Shown: positions 34,810 to 44,142 of the stretch, piece by piece
How the letters are laid out: every line of letters begins with the position of its first letter
Position numbering within the stretch: the stretch's first letter is position 1
NCBI RefSeq assembly: GCF_002150765.1
Contig: NZ_MUYM01000017.1
Span: 1 to 64,000, forward strand
Direction: 5' to 3'
Origin: Lentzea kentuckyensis
Lineage (GTDB): Bacteria > Actinomycetota > Actinomycetes > Mycobacteriales > Pseudonocardiaceae
DNA length: 64,000 nucleotides
The notes under the pieces: model-generated
The model's input: the letters and a program-made list of their open reading frames with translations, nothing else
Told to the model about the DNA's origin: nothing
Databases searched by the model: none
Program-made: the position numbers and the translations under genes

Positions 34810-35585
34810 CAGTGCGTGTCCGCCCATGCCTGGTGCGCTTCCTTGACCACGCGCACCGCGTCCTCGATGTCGTCGGTGAGGTGCAGCAGCGCGAGGTCCT
34901 TCTCCCCGACCTTGCCACCTTCCAGCACCGAGCTCTTGATCCAGTCGTAAAGCCCCTGCCAGTACTGCGTTCCGAACAGCACGACCGGGAACTTGGTGAC
35001 CTTCTTCGTCTGCACGAGCGTCAACGCCTCGAACAGTTCGTCCAGCGTGCCGAAACCACCCGGCAGGCAGATGAACGCCTGCGAGTACTTGATGAACATC
35101 GTCTTGCGCACGAAGAAGTACCGGAAGTTCACCCCGAGGTCGACCCACGGGTTCAACCCCTGCTCGAACGGCAGCTCGATGCCGAGCCCGATCGAGAACC
35201 CACCGGCCTCCGAACACCCGCGGTTGACGGCCTCCATCGCGCCGGGCCCACCCCCGGTGATGGCCGCGAACCCGGCCTGCGCCAACGCCGCGCCGAGATC
35301 CCGCCCGAGCTGGTACTCGGGATGATCCCGCCCGGTCCGGGCCGACCCGAACACCGTCACCGCACTGGGCACCTCGGCCAGTGCCCCGAAACCCTCGACG
35401 AACTCGGCCTGAATCCGCAGCACCCGCCACGGATCCGTGTGCACCCAGTCCGAAGGCCCTCGCGAATCCAGCAACCGCTGGTCCGTGGTGGTCAGCTCGT
35501 CCCTGCGGTCCCGCCGCAACACGACAGGCCCCCGCATCTTCTCCCTGGGACGCTCGTCCACCACGCCGTTCTCGTTTTCCGTCAT
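34809..35585 (-). CDS. TIGR00730/LOG family protein, longer paralogue
   Basis: A 258-residue LOG-type protein. A charged N-terminal 60 residues precede the Rossmann domain. The TGGGPGAMEAVNRG loop lies at about 125-138 and the active-site PGGFGTLDELFE at about 182-193. Start ATG 35585 (MTENENG) has GGAGGAG just upstream. It is translationally coupled with the shorter LOG gene. A TnpB element lies just upstream and may have displaced its promoter. Confidence 0.85.
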   Translation of the reverse strand: MTENENGVVDERPREKMRGPVVLRRDRRDELTTTDQRLLDSRGPSDWVHTDPWRVLRIQAEFVEGFGALAEVPSAVTVFGSARTGRDHPEYQLGRDLGAALAQAGFAAITGGGPGAMEAVNRGCSEAGGFSIGLGIELPFEQGLNPWVDLGVNFRYFFVRKTMFIKYSQAFICLPGGFGTLDELFEALTLVQTKKVTKFPVVLFGTQYWQGLYDWIKSSVLEGGKVGEKDLALLHLTDDIEDAVRVVKEAHQAWADTH

Positions 35586-35599
35586 ATGAACTCCTCCGA

Positions 35600-36964
35600 G
35601 GAGACCCCGTCCGTCAGGGCGGGGAGGAATCGGGCCCCTGCGGAGCAGGAGCGGGACGGCCATGCCGCCGTCACAGCGATACAGCGTCTGCGACCCGTCC
35701 GCATGGGGCACATTGCAGCTGGGTAGCTTGTGAAAGATGAATGGGCAGGTGAAGCGGGCGTTTCGGTACCGCTTCTATCCGAGCGATGCGCAGGCGGCGG
35801 AGTTGTCGCGCACGTTCAGGTGTGTCCGCAAGGTGTACAACCTGGCGCTGCAGGCCCGCACTGAGGCATGGACGCAGCGTGGAGAACGCGTCGGTTACGG
35901 GGCCACGTCGGCGCTGCTGACCGCATGGAAACGTACCGAGGAACTCGCGTTTCTGGCCGAGGTGTCGGCAGTGCCGCTGCAGCAGGCGTTGCGGCACCTG
36001 CAGACCGGATTCACGAACTTCTTCGCCAAGCGTGCGCGGTATCCACGGTTCAAGTCGCGGAAGAAGTCGCGCGCCTCGGCCGAGTACACGCGTTCGGCGT
36101 TCCGATGGCGTGACGGGACGCTGACACTGGCGAAGATGTCCGAGCCGCTGGACATTCGTTGGTCGCGGCCGCTGCCGGAGGACGCAGTGCCCTCGACCGC
36201 GACCGTGTCGCGGGACGCGGCCGGACGTTGGTTCGTGTCCCTTCTGTGCGAGGACTCCAGTGTGACACCGTTGCCCAACACCGATTCGGTGGTGGGAATC
36301 GATGTCGGTCTCGATCACCTGCTGGTCATGTCGACCGGGGAGAAGATCGGCAATCCCCGGCACGAGCAGCCGGGTCGGAAGGCACTGGCGAGGGCGCAGC
36401 GGGCGTTGTGCCGCAAGCAAAGGGGCAGCCGCAACCGAGAGAAGGCCCGCGTCAGGGTCGCCCGTACGCATGCCCGCATTGCCGATCGGCGTACCGACTT
36501 CCTGCACAAGATCACCGCTCGGCTCGTGCGTGAAACCCAAACGCTCGTGGTCGAGGATCTGGCCGTGTCGAACATGGTCGTCAACCGGCGCTTGGCCCGG
36601 GCGATCGGTGATGCGGGCTGGCGGCAGTTCCGTCAATTGCTGGAGTACAAAGCAAAGTGGTACGGGCGGGACGTGATCACCGTGGATCGCTGGTTCCCGT
36701 CGTCCAAGCTGTGTTCGGTCTGCGGCGCGCTCGCGGTGGAAATGCCGTTGCACGTGCGCACGTGGACCTGTGGCTGCGGCGCGACCCATGACCGGGACGT
36801 GAACGCGGCGCGCAACATTCTGGCCGCCGGGCTGGCGGTGACAGTCTGTGGAGCCGGTGTAAGACCTCAACGGAACACTCCGGGCGGGCGGTCGGTGACG
36901 AAGCAGAAAACCCTCCGGCGCGAGCCGTAGGAATCCCCTTCATTCCTGAAGGGGAGGAAGTCAA
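35600..36964 (+). mobile_element. IS200/IS605-type (IS1341-like) element with tnpB only
   Basis: The unit carries tnpB without a tnpA transposase. Subterminal palindromes mark both ends: CCCCGTCCGTCAGGGCGGGG near 35606-35625 followed by AGGAAT on the left, and CCCCTTCATTCCTGAAGGGG near 36935-36954 followed by AGGAAGTCAA on the right. The right end abuts low-GC sequence just after the dapE stop. The left border is approximate. Lacking TnpA it cannot move alone. Confidence 0.7.
35737..36930 (+). CDS. tnpB: RNA-guided endonuclease TnpB
   Basis: A 397-residue TnpB of typical length. The N-terminal HTH_OrfB region begins RAFRYRFYPSDAQAAEL. The RuvC-like acidic residues appear intact: Asp in GIDVGLDHL, Glu in VVEDLAVSNM and Asp in DRDVNAARNI. 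The zinc ribbon is CSVCG and CGC. The C-terminal tail (CGAGVRPQRNTPGG) is the segment whose DNA also encodes the guide RNA scaffold. By family knowledge TnpB cuts DNA next to a transposon-associated motif and keeps the element in place. Confidence 0.9.
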   Translation: MNGQVKRAFRYRFYPSDAQAAELSRTFRCVRKVYNLALQARTEAWTQRGERVGYGATSALLTAWKRTEELAFLAEVSAVPLQQALRHLQTGFTNFFAKRARYPRFKSRKKSRASAEYTRSAFRWRDGTLTLAKMSEPLDIRWSRPLPEDAVPSTATVSRDAAGRWFVSLLCEDSSVTPLPNTDSVVGIDVGLDHLLVMSTGEKIGNPRHEQPGRKALARAQRALCRKQRGSRNREKARVRVARTHARIADRRTDFLHKITARLVRETQTLVVEDLAVSNMVVNRRLARAIGDAGWRQFRQLLEYKAKWYGRDVITVDRWFPSSKLCSVCGALAVEMPLHVRTWTCGCGATHDRDVNAARNILAAGLAVTVCGAGVRPQRNTPGGRSVTKQKTLRREP

Positions 36965-36985
36965 CACTGAGATATTAGTGATCAG
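36810..36985 (+). ncRNA. Putative omega RNA (reRNA) of TnpB
   Basis: By analogy with characterised TnpB loci, the guide RNA overlaps the 3' end of tnpB and ends at the right element end. The terminal hairpin CCCCTTCATTCCTGAAGGGG plus AGGAAGTCAA closes the scaffold. The guide would begin around 36965 (ACTGAGATATTAGTGATCA) and read into the 3' end of dapE. The 5' limit is a guess. Confidence 0.5.
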
Positions 36986-38049
36986 GCAAGCAAAAATCGC
37001 TTAAGCACGTCGAAACACCCGGTGATCTGCTGTACCGGCACGTTCTCTTCCTGCGTGTGCGCCAACGTCGGATCCCCAGGCCCGAAATTCACCGCGGGCA
37101 TCCCCAACGCCGCGAACCGAGCCACGTCAGTCCACCCGAGCTTCGCCACCGGCGTCCCTCCGGCAGCCACGACCAACTCCTGCGCGGCGGGCGCGTGCAA
37201 CCCGGGCAGTGCCCCAGCGGCGAAGTCCGTGACCACGACCTCGAACCCCTCGAACACCTCACGCAGGTGCTGCTCGGCCTGCTCCACAGTCCGATCCGGC
37301 GCGAACCGGTGGTTGACCGTGAGCACGCACTCGTCCGGCACCACGTTCCCGGCCACCCCACCGCTGATCTTCACGGCCTGCAGCCCCTCGTGGTACCGGC
37401 ACCCGTCGATCTCAGGCTGCCGAGGCACATACGCCTCCAGCCGCCGCAACGCCTCGCCCATGCCGTGAATGGCGTTCTGCCCCATCCACGCCCGAGCCGT
37501 GTGCGCCCGCTTCCCCGCCGTCCGGATCTCGATCCGCATGGTCCCCTGACACCCGGCCTCGACCGTCCCGTTGGACGGCTCGCACACGATCGCCAGGTCT
37601 CCCCGCAACCACTCCTCGAGCTCCCGCTGAATCCGCGTGAGCCCGTTGCGCTCGGCCTCGATCTCCTCGCAGTCGTAGAACACGAACGTCAGATCGTGCC
37701 GCGCACCTTCACTCAACGCCGCGATGGCGAGCATGACCGCGTCGCCACCCTTCATGTCCACGGTCCCGCACCCGTGCAACACATCGCCCTCGCGCCGGCT
37801 GGGAAAGTTCTGGTTGATCGGCACCGTGTCCAGGTGCCCGGCAAGCACGACCCGCCGCGCCCTGCCCAGATTCGTCCTGGCGAGCACCGCGTTCCCCGAA
37901 CGAGTGATCTCCAACTGCGGCGCATGCGCCCGCAACGACCGCTCGACGAGATCCGCGATCTCCGCCTCCTCCCCGGACACGCTGCGCACATCCACCAACG
38001 CGGCAGTCAACTCAACGGGATCGGCCAGCAGATCAAGGGTGTCGGACAC
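36982..38049 (-). CDS. dapE: Succinyl-diaminopimelate desuccinylase
   Basis: A 355-residue M20-type metallohydrolase that cleaves N-succinyl-LL-diaminopimelate to LL-diaminopimelate. Zinc-site motifs GHLDTVP (about 70-76), [10 protein letters not shown] and FYDCEEIE are intact. A central dimerisation domain covers about 170-280. Length matches actinobacterial DapE. GTG 38049 is the start. It is divergent from a small lipoprotein gene and near dapD, as in mycobacteria. Confidence 0.93.
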   Translation of the reverse strand: MSDTLDLLADPVELTAALVDVRSVSGEEAEIADLVERSLRAHAPQLEITRSGNAVLARTNLGRARRVVLAGHLDTVPINQNFPSRREGDVLHGCGTVDMKGGDAVMLAIAALSEGARHDLTFVFYDCEEIEAERNGLTRIQRELEEWLRGDLAIVCEPSNGTVEAGCQGTMRIEIRTAGKRAHTARAWMGQNAIHGMGEALRRLEAYVPRQPEIDGCRYHEGLQAVKISGGVAGNVVPDECVLTVNHRFAPDRTVEQAEQHLREVFEGFEVVVTDFAAGALPGLHAPAAQELVVAAGGTPVAKLGWTDVARFAALGMPAVNFGPGDPTLAHTQEENVPVQQITGCFDVLKRFLLA

Positions 38050-38108
38050 CCCGCCACCCTACTGACCCGACTTGGGCACTACCCCATTCGGCCGATACGG
38101 TGCGCAGC

Positions 38109-38522
38109 GTGATCAAGCGCACACTCCTGGTCATCTCCCTGTTCCTCCTGCCCACCGGCTGCGGCGAGCCCCCTGCCGCCTGCGACCGCCAGTGCGGCGA
38201 GATCCGAACCCTCTTCACCGCCCCCTGCGGCTCCCAGCACAGCGGCACGCCGGCCGACTGCGCGGCCTGGGTGACCAACGTGAGCACCATGACCCGCAAA
38301 CTGGACAAGGCGCTGCAAGGCAAACAGATCAAGCCCGCCGTGAGCGAAGTCCTCCCCCGCCTGATGACCGCAGTGGGCGACTTCGAGGCACACGAGTGCG
38401 GCGAAGTGCGCGCGGACAACGTCTCCAGCGCCGACGCCCGCCAGTCGAAGTGCAACGAAGCCCTGATCGCCACGCGCGGAGACCTGGGCTCCCTCTACTT
38501 CTCAGCGGACGTCCCGGACTGA
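38109..38522 (+). CDS. Small Cys-rich lipoprotein
   Basis: A 137-residue exported protein. The lipobox LPTGC is at about residues 14-18. The mature part has several cysteines ([30 protein letters not shown]), so disulfides are likely. A TACGGT -10 box lies 6-8 nt before GTG 38109 and no ribosome-binding site is seen, pointing to a leaderless message; GTG 38100 is inside that box region. No known function. It sits between dapE and dapD. Confidence 0.65.
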   Translation: MIKRTLLVISLFLLPTGCGEPPAACDRQCGEIRTLFTAPCGSQHSGTPADCAAWVTNVSTMTRKLDKALQGKQIKPAVSEVLPRLMTAVGDFEAHECGEVRADNVSSADARQSKCNEALIATRGDLGSLYFSADVPD

Positions 38523-38589
38523 CCAACCCCGCGTGCGCTTCGGCACGAGTCGCGGGCGTGGTCCGAGCACCGGACTAAGCTGTGTGGCC

Positions 38590-39546
38590 GTGAGCACCGC
38601 ATACGGCATCGGCTTGGCCACTGTGACCCCGGACGGCACCGTCCTCGACACCTGGTACCCGTCCCCCGTCCTGGGCGAGACGACGGACGCGGGCACCGTC
38701 CGCCTGTCGTCCACCGAGATCGCGGAAGCCCTCGGCGAGTCCGCGGCCAAGCTCCTCGGCGAGGACCCGGAGCGCGATGTCGAGGTCGTCGGTGTGCGGG
38801 TGGCCATCGATCTGGAAGCGGCCCCTCGCGACACCTACGACGTCTGGCTGCGCCTGCACCTCCTGAGCCACCGCCTGATCCAGCCTCACGGCGCAAACCT
38901 GGACGGCCTCTTCGGCCTGCTCACCAACGTGGTCTGGACGAACCACGGCCCCTGCGCGGTGGACGGCTTCGAACAGACCCGCGTCCGCCTGCGCACCCGC
39001 GGCCCGGTCACGGTCTACGGAGTCGACAAGTTCCCCCGCATGGTCGACTACGTGGTCCCGTCCGGCGTGCGGATCGCCGACGCCGACCGAGTCCGTCTGG
39101 GCGCCCACCTGGCCGCCGGCACCACGGTCATGCACGAGGGCTTCGTCAACTTCAACGCCGGCACCCTCGGCAACAGCATGGTCGAAGGCCGGATCTCCGG
39201 CGGCGTGGTCGTGGGCGACGGCTCGGACGTGGGCGGCGGCGCCTCGATCATGGGCACCCTCAGCGGAGGTGGCAAGCAGGTGATCTCCGTGGGCGAGCGT
39301 TGCCTGCTGGGCGCCAACGCCGGTCTCGGCATCTCGCTGGGCGACGACTGCGTGGTCGAGGCCGGCCTCTACCTCACCGCCGGCACGAAGGTCACGCTCC
39401 CCGACGGCGAGGTCGTCAAAGCCATCACTTTGAGCGGACAATCGAACCTGCTGTTCATCAGGGACTCTGTGACCGGCACGGTCCGGGTGAAGCCGCGCAA
39501 GGGCACCGGCGTCGTGCTGAACGCCGCTCTGCACGCGAACGACTGA
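38590..39546 (+). CDS. dapD: Tetrahydrodipicolinate N-succinyltransferase
   Basis: A 318-residue actinobacterial-type DapD, which transfers succinyl from succinyl-CoA to tetrahydrodipicolinate. The N-terminal domain (1-120) is followed by a left-handed beta-helix of hexapeptide repeats (about 160-290, with [32 protein letters not shown] and [13 protein letters not shown]). The family is Rv1201c-like. GTG 38590 is preceded by a TAAGCT -10 box about 9 nt upstream with no Shine-Dalgarno sequence, so it is probably leaderless. GTG 38584 is an alternative. Confidence 0.93.
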   Translation: MSTAYGIGLATVTPDGTVLDTWYPSPVLGETTDAGTVRLSSTEIAEALGESAAKLLGEDPERDVEVVGVRVAIDLEAAPRDTYDVWLRLHLLSHRLIQPHGANLDGLFGLLTNVVWTNHGPCAVDGFEQTRVRLRTRGPVTVYGVDKFPRMVDYVVPSGVRIADADRVRLGAHLAAGTTVMHEGFVNFNAGTLGNSMVEGRISGGVVVGDGSDVGGGASIMGTLSGGGKQVISVGERCLLGANAGLGISLGDDCVVEAGLYLTAGTKVTLPDGEVVKAITLSGQSNLLFIRDSVTGTVRVKPRKGTGVVLNAALHAND

Positions 39547-39564
39547 GAACGCTTTTAGGGAGAT

Positions 39565-39615
39565 AGACGGTGTCTCGGGCCCGGTCTGCTGAGGCAGGCT
39601 GGGCCCGTGCCGTCT
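39565..39615 (+). terminator. Hairpin after dapD
   Basis: AGACGG and CGGGCCC pair with GGGCCCG and CCGTCT, giving a long two-part stem 18 bp after the dapD stop. Confidence 0.6.
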
Positions 39616-39640
39616 TCCGCGCCGGCCCAAGGAGGTGCAC

Positions 39641-40546
39641 GTGCTGAAACAGCGACTCGAGTTGAACGCTCGCGCCGCGATCGAGCGTGCCTTGGAGGGG
39701 GCGCAGTCCGAGGACTCGTTCGTGGAGTTCAAGACCCAGTGGCCGATCGACCACGGCAAGGCCGCACGTCAGATCGCCGCGCTCTGCAACGCGGCCAGGG
39801 GCTCCGAGGCCATGTGGATCGTCGGCGTCGACGAGAAGGGCCGCTACGTCAAGGGCGCGCCGGCCGAGGAACTGTCGAGCTGGTGGCCCAGGGTGGAAAG
39901 CCATTTCGACGGCGTGGCGCCGGGGCTCACCACGGTGGCGTTCGACTGGGCGCCAAGAAGAACCGTCGTCGTCCTGAGCCTGCAGACCGACAACGCGCCG
40001 TACGTCTTCGTCACGAAGAAGGAGCCCTACAGCAGGGAAATCCCGTGGCGCTCCGGCGAACGCACGCGCTCAGCACGTAGAGGCGAGGTCCTGGAACTTC
40101 TGGTCCCCAAGCTGGACATGCCGGGCTGGGAGTTCGTCAGCGCCAGAGCCACCCTCAGCCAGCACTCCCCGACGCTGCGGTTCGAGGGCGACCTCTACCT
40201 GGAAACGAACCAGCCGCTGTCGTTGCCGCACCACCGTTGCCACTCGTACGCGACGTACGGCCTGGACAGCGAAACAGTCGACCTGGCCTTCAGCTTCCGC
40301 ACGAACACACGGGACGTACGGGCGGTCGAGAGAGTAGTGAGAGTCGCCGAACCGGCCGTGCTCCACGTCAGCGCGGACGCCGACGTGGAACTCGACGCGT
40401 TCCAGGACCTCTGGGATCTGCACTGGCACCTGGTGCTGGGCCTCGGCCTGAGCGGCGAGGAGATCAGCACGTCAGTACGGCTCACCACCGATGCCGTGCC
40501 ACCCAACCAGTTCACCCGCAGGGTCTGGTCGGCCCTCAAGCCTTGA
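39641..40546 (+). CDS. AlbA_2/Schlafen-type putative ATP-binding protein
   Basis: A 301-residue protein. The AlbA_2 (Schlafen-like) region is at about residues 18-115: ESxFVEFK-type start (QSEDSFVEFKTQWP), AARQIAALCNAARGSEAMWIVGVDE and a later FDWAP strand. The C-terminal half (140-300) is a beta-rich region of unknown type. AlbA_2 proteins act in nucleic-acid or nucleotide binding, sometimes in defence. GTG 39641 has GGAGG 6 nt upstream. It sits alone between dapD and dapC, overlapping dapC by 11 bp at the 3' end. Confidence 0.65.
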   Translation: MLKQRLELNARAAIERALEGAQSEDSFVEFKTQWPIDHGKAARQIAALCNAARGSEAMWIVGVDEKGRYVKGAPAEELSSWWPRVESHFDGVAPGLTTVAFDWAPRRTVVVLSLQTDNAPYVFVTKKEPYSREIPWRSGERTRSARRGEVLELLVPKLDMPGWEFVSARATLSQHSPTLRFEGDLYLETNQPLSLPHHRCHSYATYGLDSETVDLAFSFRTNTRDVRAVERVVRVAEPAVLHVSADADVELDAFQDLWDLHWHLVLGLGLSGEEISTSVRLTTDAVPPNQFTRRVWSALKP

Positions 40547-41633
40547 GGCGCTCCACCGCGGCGGCGATCCGCTCGTCCGTAGCGGTCAGAGCGATCCGCA
40601 CGTGCTGGGCGCCGGCCGGTCCGTAGAACGTGCCGGGAGCCGCGAGAATCCCGCGGTCGGCCAGCCAGGAGATCGTCTCCCAGGCGTCCTCACCGCGCGA
40701 CGACCACAGGTAGAGCCCTGCCTCGGAGTGCGACACGGTGAACCCGGCCGCCTCCAGCGCGGGCTTCAGCACCTCGCGGCGAGCCAGGTAGCGGGCCCGT
40801 TGTTCGACGACATGCGTGTCGTCTTCGAGGGCCGCCCGCATGGCTTCCTGCACGGGCCGGGGCACGATCATCCCGGCGTGCTTGCGAAGCTCCAGCAAAC
40901 CTGAGATCAGCTCCGGGTCACCGGTGATGAACCCGGCCCGGTAGCCCGCCAGCGACGACGACTTCGACAGCGAGTGCACGGCGAGCACGCCGTCGAAGGA
41001 GTCCACAACGGACGGATGCAGCACCGACACCGGCGAGGCGTCCCACGGCAGAGCCAGGTAGCACTCGTCCGACGCCACCACCGCACCGACCGCACGAGCA
41101 GCGGCAACGGCGTCGCGAAGCTGCGCTGCCGACAGCACCCGCCCGGTCGGGTTCGACGGCGAGTTCAGCCACACCAGCTTCGTGCCGGCGGGTGGCAGTT
41201 CGCCGTCGGCCAGGCGCACGACGGTGGCCCCCGCCAGCAGCGCGCCCACCTCGTAGGTCGGGTACGCCACGGAGGGGACGGCCACGATGTCGCCGGGCCC
41301 GACGCCGAGCAGGGTCGGCAGCCACGCCACGAGCTCCTTGGAGCCGATCGTGGGCAGCACCGCGCTCGCCGGCAGCCCGACGATCCCGTAGCGCCGCTCG
41401 ACGGCGGCGACGAAGGCCGCGCGCAGCTCGGGCGTGCCGTGGGTGGTCGGGTAGCCGGGGATGTCAGCGACCGACGACAGCGCGGACTGGATCACCGCGG
41501 GAACCGGGTCGACGGGCGTGCCGACGGACAGGTCGACCACGCCACCGGGGTGCTTGCGCGCCTTGGCGGCGTGATCGGCCAACGAGTCCCACGGGAAGTC
41601 CGGCAGTGCCGGACCCCTGCGTTGGATGATCAA
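40536..41633 (-). CDS. dapC: N-succinyldiaminopimelate aminotransferase
   Basis: A 365-residue fold-type I PLP aminotransferase of the Rv1178 type. The lysine Schiff-base region is [15 protein letters not shown] (about 220-234). Also seen are the SPSNPTG motif and the DECYLAL strand. It uses glutamate to aminate N-succinyl-2-amino-6-ketopimelate, between DapD and DapE. It overlaps the ferredoxin gene by 4 bp, the same pair as fdxC-dapC in mycobacteria. Confidence 0.92.
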   Translation of the reverse strand: MIIQRRGPALPDFPWDSLADHAAKARKHPGGVVDLSVGTPVDPVPAVIQSALSSVADIPGYPTTHGTPELRAAFVAAVERRYGIVGLPASAVLPTIGSKELVAWLPTLLGVGPGDIVAVPSVAYPTYEVGALLAGATVVRLADGELPPAGTKLVWLNSPSNPTGRVLSAAQLRDAVAAARAVGAVVASDECYLALPWDASPVSVLHPSVVDSFDGVLAVHSLSKSSSLAGYRAGFITGDPELISGLLELRKHAGMIVPRPVQEAMRAALEDDTHVVEQRARYLARREVLKPALEAAGFTVSHSEAGLYLWSSRGEDAWETISWLADRGILAAPGTFYGPAGAQHVRIALTATDERIAAAVERLKA

Positions 41634-41956
41634 TGCCCCTCAGCCTGCGGTTCGAGCACCTTGATGAACTCGGGGTCGGCGCTGACCTTGCCGACCTTCG
41701 ACGCGCCGCCGGGCGAACCGAGCTCGTTGAAGAAGTCCACGTTCGCCTTGGTGTAGTCCTTCCACTCGTCGGGGACGTCGTCCTCGTAGTAGATGGCTTC
41801 CACCGGGCACACCGGCTCGCACGCGCCACAGTCCACGCACTCGTCGGGGTGGATGTAGAGCATCCGGTCGCCTTCGTAGATGCAGTCGACGGGGCACTCT
41901 TCGATGCACGCCTTGTCGAGCACGTCCACGCACGGCTGGGCGATCACATAGGTCAC
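41630..41956 (-). CDS. fdxA: 7Fe ferredoxin
   Basis: A 108-residue ferredoxin with one 3Fe-4S and one 4Fe-4S cluster. The Cys patterns are [20 protein letters not shown] and [17 protein letters not shown], and a C-terminal extension typical of FdxA/FdxC follows. It carries electrons to unknown partners. GTG 41956 is chosen because family homology starts with TYVIAQPC and GGAGAG lies upstream. Operon with dapC (ATGA overlap). Confidence 0.93.
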   Translation of the reverse strand: MTYVIAQPCVDVLDKACIEECPVDCIYEGDRMLYIHPDECVDCGACEPVCPVEAIYYEDDVPDEWKDYTKANVDFFNELGSPGGASKVGKVSADPEFIKVLEPQAEGH

Positions 41957-42109
41957 TGCGCTCTCCAACTTCATCTGGTCACACCGCGCAAGCCGGAGAG
42001 TACGCGGCACGTTCGAGTATCACCCGGTCAGGCCTGCCTTAGCTGCACGGTGTGCCACGTCACATGACCTACTGGGAAAATCGCTGGCCGATGCAGTGAG
42101 GATGAACGT

Positions 42110-42832
42110 GTGCACACCGTGGATCACCTGGAATCGCTCTGCGCGCGAGCATGGCCCGTCCTGACCGAAGTTCCGCTCGGGGACTGGTTGATGCGCGCGG
42201 CCAACGGCTTCACCGGCCGCGCCAACAGCACGCTGACCTGCGGCGATCCCGGCGTGCCGATTCCACGCGCATTGGGTGCGGTCGAAGGGTTCGCGCGTGA
42301 GCACGGCATCAAACCCACCGCGCACGTGGTCATCGCCTCAGCTCACGAACAGGCGATCGAGGCCGCGGGCTGGCACGTCGATCTCGATCACCCCGGCGGC
42401 GCGGAGTCGCTGGTGATGACCGGTCCGCTGGAGAAGTTCGCCGACGGCGTAGCCGAGAGCCGTGATCTTCCCGGATGGTGGGAACTCGCGGCCGGATCCG
42501 AGGTCTCCGCCGCCCAACGGCACGTGCTCGGCAGCGGCGGCAACGTGTGCTTCGCGAGCACCGCCGAGAACGGCACCGTGGTGGCCGCTGTGCGGGGCGC
42601 GGTGGTCGAGGACGTGTTGCACGTCGCCCGGCTCGCCGTGCGGCCGTCACATCGCCGTCAGGGCCTCGCAAGGCGGCTCATGGGCGAGGTGGCGGGCTGG
42701 GGCCTGGAGCAGGGTGCCACGACGTGCGTGCTGCAGGTCGCGGAGCACAACGACCCGGCGATCCGGTTGTACGAGGAGCTCGGCTGCACCGAGCACCACC
42801 GCTACCGCTACTGGGTGCCGGCGGTCTCGTAG
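42110..42832 (+). CDS. GNAT family N-acetyltransferase
   Basis: A 240-residue protein. The C-terminal half holds the acetyl-CoA motif VRPSHRRQGLARRLM (about 187-201) and the closing EHNDPAIRLYEELGC. The N-terminal half (1-120) begins LESLCARAWP and LGDWLMRAANGFTGRANS, a layout seen in actinobacterial two-part GNATs. The substrate is unknown. A leaderless start is possible (GAGGAT box before GTG 42110). The 3' end overlaps the next gene by 25 bp. Confidence 0.82.
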   Translation: MHTVDHLESLCARAWPVLTEVPLGDWLMRAANGFTGRANSTLTCGDPGVPIPRALGAVEGFAREHGIKPTAHVVIASAHEQAIEAAGWHVDLDHPGGAESLVMTGPLEKFADGVAESRDLPGWWELAAGSEVSAAQRHVLGSGGNVCFASTAENGTVVAAVRGAVVEDVLHVARLAVRPSHRRQGLARRLMGEVAGWGLEQGATTCVLQVAEHNDPAIRLYEELGCTEHHRYRYWVPAVS

Positions 42833-43239
42833 AGGCCGGGCCGGTTGGCCGCGTTGCGCGCCATCACGGCGCCCACGGCCACCGCGCCCGTCATCGCGCC
42901 ACCGCCGAACATCAGCAGCCCGCGCCAGTCCTGCAGCAGCACCGCCTGCCCGGTGATGCCGCCCGGCTCCAGGTAGCCGAAGACCATCAGCGCCAGGAAC
43001 CACACGAGCAGCGGCAGCGCGGCGGTCAGCACCCGTTCGGACAGCTCGGCCGCCCACGACACCAGCACCGGGGTCGTGACGGCGGCCACCACGATCATGA
43101 TCGGGAACGGGAAGTCGCCCAGCTTCGGCAGCAGCGTGCCGTCGAAGCGCAGGGGCAGGAACATCGTTTCCAGCACGGCGAGCGCTGCTGCCTCGACGCA
43201 CAGAAGCAGCAGCAGACCGACTCGCGTGCTACCGGTCAC
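42808..43239 (-). CDS. Conserved membrane protein (Rv1171-like)
   Basis: A 143-residue protein with four predicted membrane helices (about residues 6-25, 45-62, 72-92, 108-130), including GDFPFPIMIVVAA and LMVFGYLEPGG. The GTG at 43239 lies inside the end of mshB (11-bp overlap). The same neighbour order, mshB then a small membrane protein, exists in mycobacteria. The function is not known; a link to mycothiol is only suggested by position. Confidence 0.72.
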   Translation of the reverse strand: MTGSTRVGLLLLLCVEAAALAVLETMFLPLRFDGTLLPKLGDFPFPIMIVVAAVTTPVLVSWAAELSERVLTAALPLLVWFLALMVFGYLEPGGITGQAVLLQDWRGLLMFGGGAMTGAVAVGAVMARNAANRPGLYETAGTQ

Positions 43240-44065
43240 CCAGTCCTCCGAACAGATCTGTGGCCGCGCCGTCCGCCGACCCCTTGGCCAGCACGTAGAA
43301 CTCACCGCCGACCAGCGGCTGCGCGATGTTGTTCGACAGCGCGTACCCGTCGTCCCACACACTGACCTGCGTCGAGTGTGCCCGCAACGCGCGGCGCTTG
43401 GCCGTCAGGTGCTCGGAAACGTCGACAACCGTTGTGATCTCTTCATCCGGCGTCACCGGCAGCTCACCGGGTTCCGGCAGCCGGAACGCGTCCGGCACGT
43501 TCTCCAGCGCCCGCACGCCGGCGTTCGTGGCGTCGCGGGAGGTCACCGCGTAGAAGACCCGCTCGACCTCGGACACCTGGGCACACGCGGCCACGGTGAT
43601 CTCGTGCGCGCGGATGTGATCCGGGTGGCCGTAGCCGCCGAACGCGTCGTAGCTCACGACGACCTGGGGCTTGACCTCGCGCAGGATCTCGACCAGCTGG
43701 GCGGTCTGGTCTTCCAGGGAGCCCTGGACGAACGCGCGCGGGTGCGCGTTGGAGGGCACGTCGACCATGCCGGAGTCGCGCCAGCGGCCGATGCCGCCGA
43801 GGAATCTGTGGTCCGTCACGCCGAGTGCGGCGCAGGCTGATCTCAGCTCACCCACTCGGTACCCGCCCAGCTGGTCGGCGGCGTCGGCGGCCAGGTGCGC
43901 CAGCGCGGGCGGGATGATCTCGCCCTCTTCGCCCAGCGTGCAGGTGACGACAGTGACGTGCGCGCCTGCTGAGGCGTAGCGAGCGATCGTGCCGCCTGTC
44001 CACAGACTCTCGTCGTCGGGATGGGCATGCACGAACAGCAACCGTGGTGGGGCAGTCAGCGTCAC
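43229..44065 (-). CDS. mshB: Mycothiol biosynthesis deacetylase MshB
   Basis: A 278-residue zinc deacetylase that removes acetate from GlcNAc-inositol in mycothiol synthesis. The zinc motif AHPDDE is at residues 14-19. SYDAFGGYGHPDH (about 136-148) supplies the second His and the catalytic region. Length and the TGGTIARY segment match the family. The start is GTG 44065. Its presence supports an actinobacterial host that uses mycothiol. Confidence 0.93.
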   Translation of the reverse strand: MTLTAPPRLLFVHAHPDDESLWTGGTIARYASAGAHVTVVTCTLGEEGEIIPPALAHLAADAADQLGGYRVGELRSACAALGVTDHRFLGGIGRWRDSGMVDVPSNAHPRAFVQGSLEDQTAQLVEILREVKPQVVVSYDAFGGYGHPDHIRAHEITVAACAQVSEVERVFYAVTSRDATNAGVRALENVPDAFRLPEPGELPVTPDEEITTVVDVSEHLTAKRRALRAHSTQVSVWDDGYALSNNIAQPLVGGEFYVLAKGSADGAATDLFGGLGDR

Positions 44066-44076
44066 TGAATCAGAGT

Positions 44077-44112
44077 AAAGGCCGCCCTCATCAGTTGATA
44101 AAGGCGGCCTTT
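44077..44112 (-). terminator. Terminator of the dipeptide ABC operon
   Basis: AAAGGCCGCC at 44077-44086 pairs perfectly with GGCGGCCTTT at 44103-44112. On the minus strand it follows the dppF stop and is followed by TTTACT, an intrinsic-terminator layout. Confidence 0.75.
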
Positions 44113-44142
44113 GCTAAGGATCTCATTTGGTCGGTGAAGCTC

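Noticed and set aside
39641..40546. AlbA_2 protein as part of an anti-phage defence island
   Set aside because: It is a lone gene between dapD and dapC with no other defence genes nearby.
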